Below are positions 62,877-64,000 of a DNA stretch of 64,000 nt, one piece after another. The notes under the pieces were generated by a model. It worked only from the letters and a program-made list of their open reading frames with translations, was not told the origin of the DNA and searched no databases. The DNA is from Paenibacillus sp. N3.4. GTDB taxonomy: Bacteria; Bacillota; Bacilli; Paenibacillales; NBRC-103111. The stretch lies in contig NZ_VRTT01000026.1 in NCBI RefSeq assembly GCF_008017805.1, forward strand, positions 24,414-88,413, read 5' to 3'. Each line of letters starts with the position of its first letter. Position 1 is the stretch's first letter. The position numbers and the translations under genes were made by a program.

Positions 62877-63239
62877 GTTGTCTCTCCTCTGTTAAGTAAC
62901 CGAAATAACCAGCAGTTTGAATACCATGCTCTGAAAGGGTTGCTTTCCTTAGTATGACATACTAAATTTACATTTTTCTACTGATTAATCTGTACATTTC
63001 TCAACTATGACCCTATATAAATGCGATTATCATGCACAAATTCATTCATCAAAGGCGATGCCCTTTTTCTGTTTGTTCATTCGACAAAGCTTCTAAATTC
63101 TTCTCGTTATAATGCGTTTGTCGACGGCAATATCTTCGCAACACTCAAGTAACTAAGCTTATCAATTCTCGGTTGACGTACATACCCGTTCCTTCATTGG
63201 GAAAACTAGGTGCGTAAATCGAAAGGAGTGAGCGGTTCC
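62877..63239. other. Divergent intergenic region with a perfect palindrome
   Basis: TTAGTATG-A-CATACTAA (62949-62965) is a perfect 8-bp inverted repeat about 75 bp upstream of the likely GH30 start (62876). It is a candidate operator. No other gene is supported here. Confidence 0.5.
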
Positions 63240-63872
63240 TTGAATAGTATATCTCTAAACGAAGAAAGATGGAACGCAATAAGTCATGGATTCGGCGCTG
63301 CGCTAAGTGCTGTCGGTCTTGTTCTTTTGCTGCAGCGATCTGCTTTGTATGACCATGCCATGTATACCATCGGTTATGCCATATATGGCGCGTCTTTTTG
63401 TTTGCTTTATCTGTCATCCACCCTGTTGCATAGCTCTCGCTCTCCGAAGTGGGGAGAACGTTTCGAAGTTTGGGACCATTCCGCTATTTTTCTAGCCATT
63501 GCGGGTTCCTACACCCCCTTTCTTTTGATTACTTTACAAGGTACATTGGGTTACTCACTCTTGCTGCTGATTTGGGCATTTGCTTTCGTAGGTGTGCGTT
63601 ATGTCCGCTTTATCATTAAAAGGTTTATGCCGTGGGGGCTGTTATTTTACTTATCTATGGCGTGTTTAACCTTTTATTTGATTGGTCCGCTTCAAGTACG
63701 ACTTCCATCTATGGGTCTGATGCTGCTATTGTTCGGTGGCATTCTTTATATTATCGGTATGGTGTTCTTTCTTTGGCGCAATTTAAAATATCATCATACG
63801 ATTTGGCATTTGTTCGTTCTCGCTGCCAGTGGCTGTCATTTCATTGCGATTTATCTGTATGTGACACCTTAG
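63240..63872 (+). CDS. Hemolysin III/PAQR family membrane protein
   Basis: This protein of about 210 residues has seven membrane helices: RWNAISHGFGAALSAVG with the conserved His, YLSSTLLHSSRSPKWGERFE, WDHSAIFLAIAGSYTPFLL with the Ser-x3-His-type metal site, and HTIWHLFVLAASGCHFIA at the end. The YqfA/hemolysin III family is related to PAQR receptors; its role in Bacillota is uncertain (membrane fluidity or stress). The start may be TTG 63240 behind AAAGGAGTGAG, or GTG 63210. Confidence 0.9.
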   Translation: MNSISLNEERWNAISHGFGAALSAVGLVLLLQRSALYDHAMYTIGYAIYGASFCLLYLSSTLLHSSRSPKWGERFEVWDHSAIFLAIAGSYTPFLLITLQGTLGYSLLLLIWAFAFVGVRYVRFIIKRFMPWGLLFYLSMACLTFYLIGPLQVRLPSMGLMLLLFGGILYIIGMVFFLWRNLKYHHTIWHLFVLAASGCHFIAIYLYVTP

Positions 63873-63904
63873 AAATAGTTTAGAGTCTGCCGAGATTGAC
63901 GGAG

Positions 63905-64000
63905 GCCACTGAAAAAGTCCACAAAAAATAAACAGGTATCTTTTGCGCAATTTATTTGTGTGAAAGACGCCTGTTTTTTTGTATAATAAAGGTATCAAAA
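63905..64000 (+). mobile_element. Possible left end of an insertion sequence (truncated by window)
   Basis: CCACTGAAAAAGTCC (63905-63919) resembles IS1182-like terminal repeats as I remember them. A long imperfect stem AACAGGTATCTTT/AAAGACGCCTGTT (63931-63975) with a T run and a TATAAT (63982-63987) follow. No transposase start is visible, so this is only suggestive; the stem alone could be a terminator. Confidence 0.3.

Noticed and set aside
1..64000. CRISPR array, tRNA or rRNA genes
   Set aside because: No regularly spaced repeats, no cloverleaf with tRNA T-arm consensus and no rRNA motifs were found by eye.

Overview
The window looks like a chromosomal segment of a spore-forming Gram-positive bacterium of the Paenibacillus type. 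It carries sporulation genes (alpha/beta small acid-soluble spore protein, a GerP-like cluster, a YjcZ-type miniprotein), B. subtilis-like housekeeping genes (nfo, purU, tkt, pgi, DUF2621, DUF1128, a YvyE/YigZ homologue) and strong AGGAGG ribosome binding sites. The species assignment is inference from gene content; no rRNA is present.

Positions 1-31556 form a large exopolysaccharide (EPS) region. After the 3' part of an ABC exporter come two glycosyl-assembly blocks. Block A (1793-9393) has a GT32, a hexapeptide acyltransferase, two GT4 enzymes, a polysaccharide pyruvyl transferase, a Wzx-like flippase and an acyltransferase-3 protein. An accessory island follows (9388-15470) with an IS66 remnant, a second acyltransferase-3, a short direct repeat and a 1217-residue beta-helix protein. 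Block B (15513-31197) contains GT2 and GT4 enzymes, an EpsG-like polymerase, galU and galE, and a complete-looking set for N,N'-diacetylbacillosamine-type sugar synthesis and loading on lipid carrier: a PglF/EpsC-like dehydratase, DegT aminotransferase, PglD/NeuD acetyltransferase and PglC/EpsL-like phosphoglycosyl transferase. A glmS copy closes it.

The EPS block ends in a Sin-type switch: an SlrR-like gene, a clear SinR homologue and, on the opposite strand, a 59-codon SinI-like antirepressor gene (32058-32237). The palindrome GTTCTTTATAAAGAAC, a doubled form of the SinR site known from B. subtilis, fills the 17-bp spacer of two EPS promoters exactly and recurs at other EPS control regions. 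A second palindrome, GATAC-N5-GTATC, lies before the SinI-like gene, a small integrase-like gene and a CxxC miniprotein gene. A frameshifted XRE regulator nearby is its likely reader, so two repressor circuits may meet at the SinI-like gene.

Positions 32436-52500 are mostly core genes: metallophosphoesterase, nfo, purU, tkt, ppnP, a dehydrogenase-PilZ fusion, pgi, a YigZ protein, TetR, DUF1128, the GerP-like spore cluster, Hsp20, SASP, a GtrA/GtrB pair, YjcZ and ArsR. Positions 53034-62876 form a carbohydrate-use locus: a secreted multidomain GH30, a lipoprotein binding protein, two ABC permeases, a membrane-anchored AraC regulator and a cytoplasmic GH30. A hemolysin III family gene and a possible insertion-sequence end close the window.

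At least six reading-frame breaks (galU, a GT4, XRE, Hsp20 twice, the 5' end of the second GH30) are each repaired by adding one base, most of them in a homopolymer run. This points to assembly error as much as to true gene decay.
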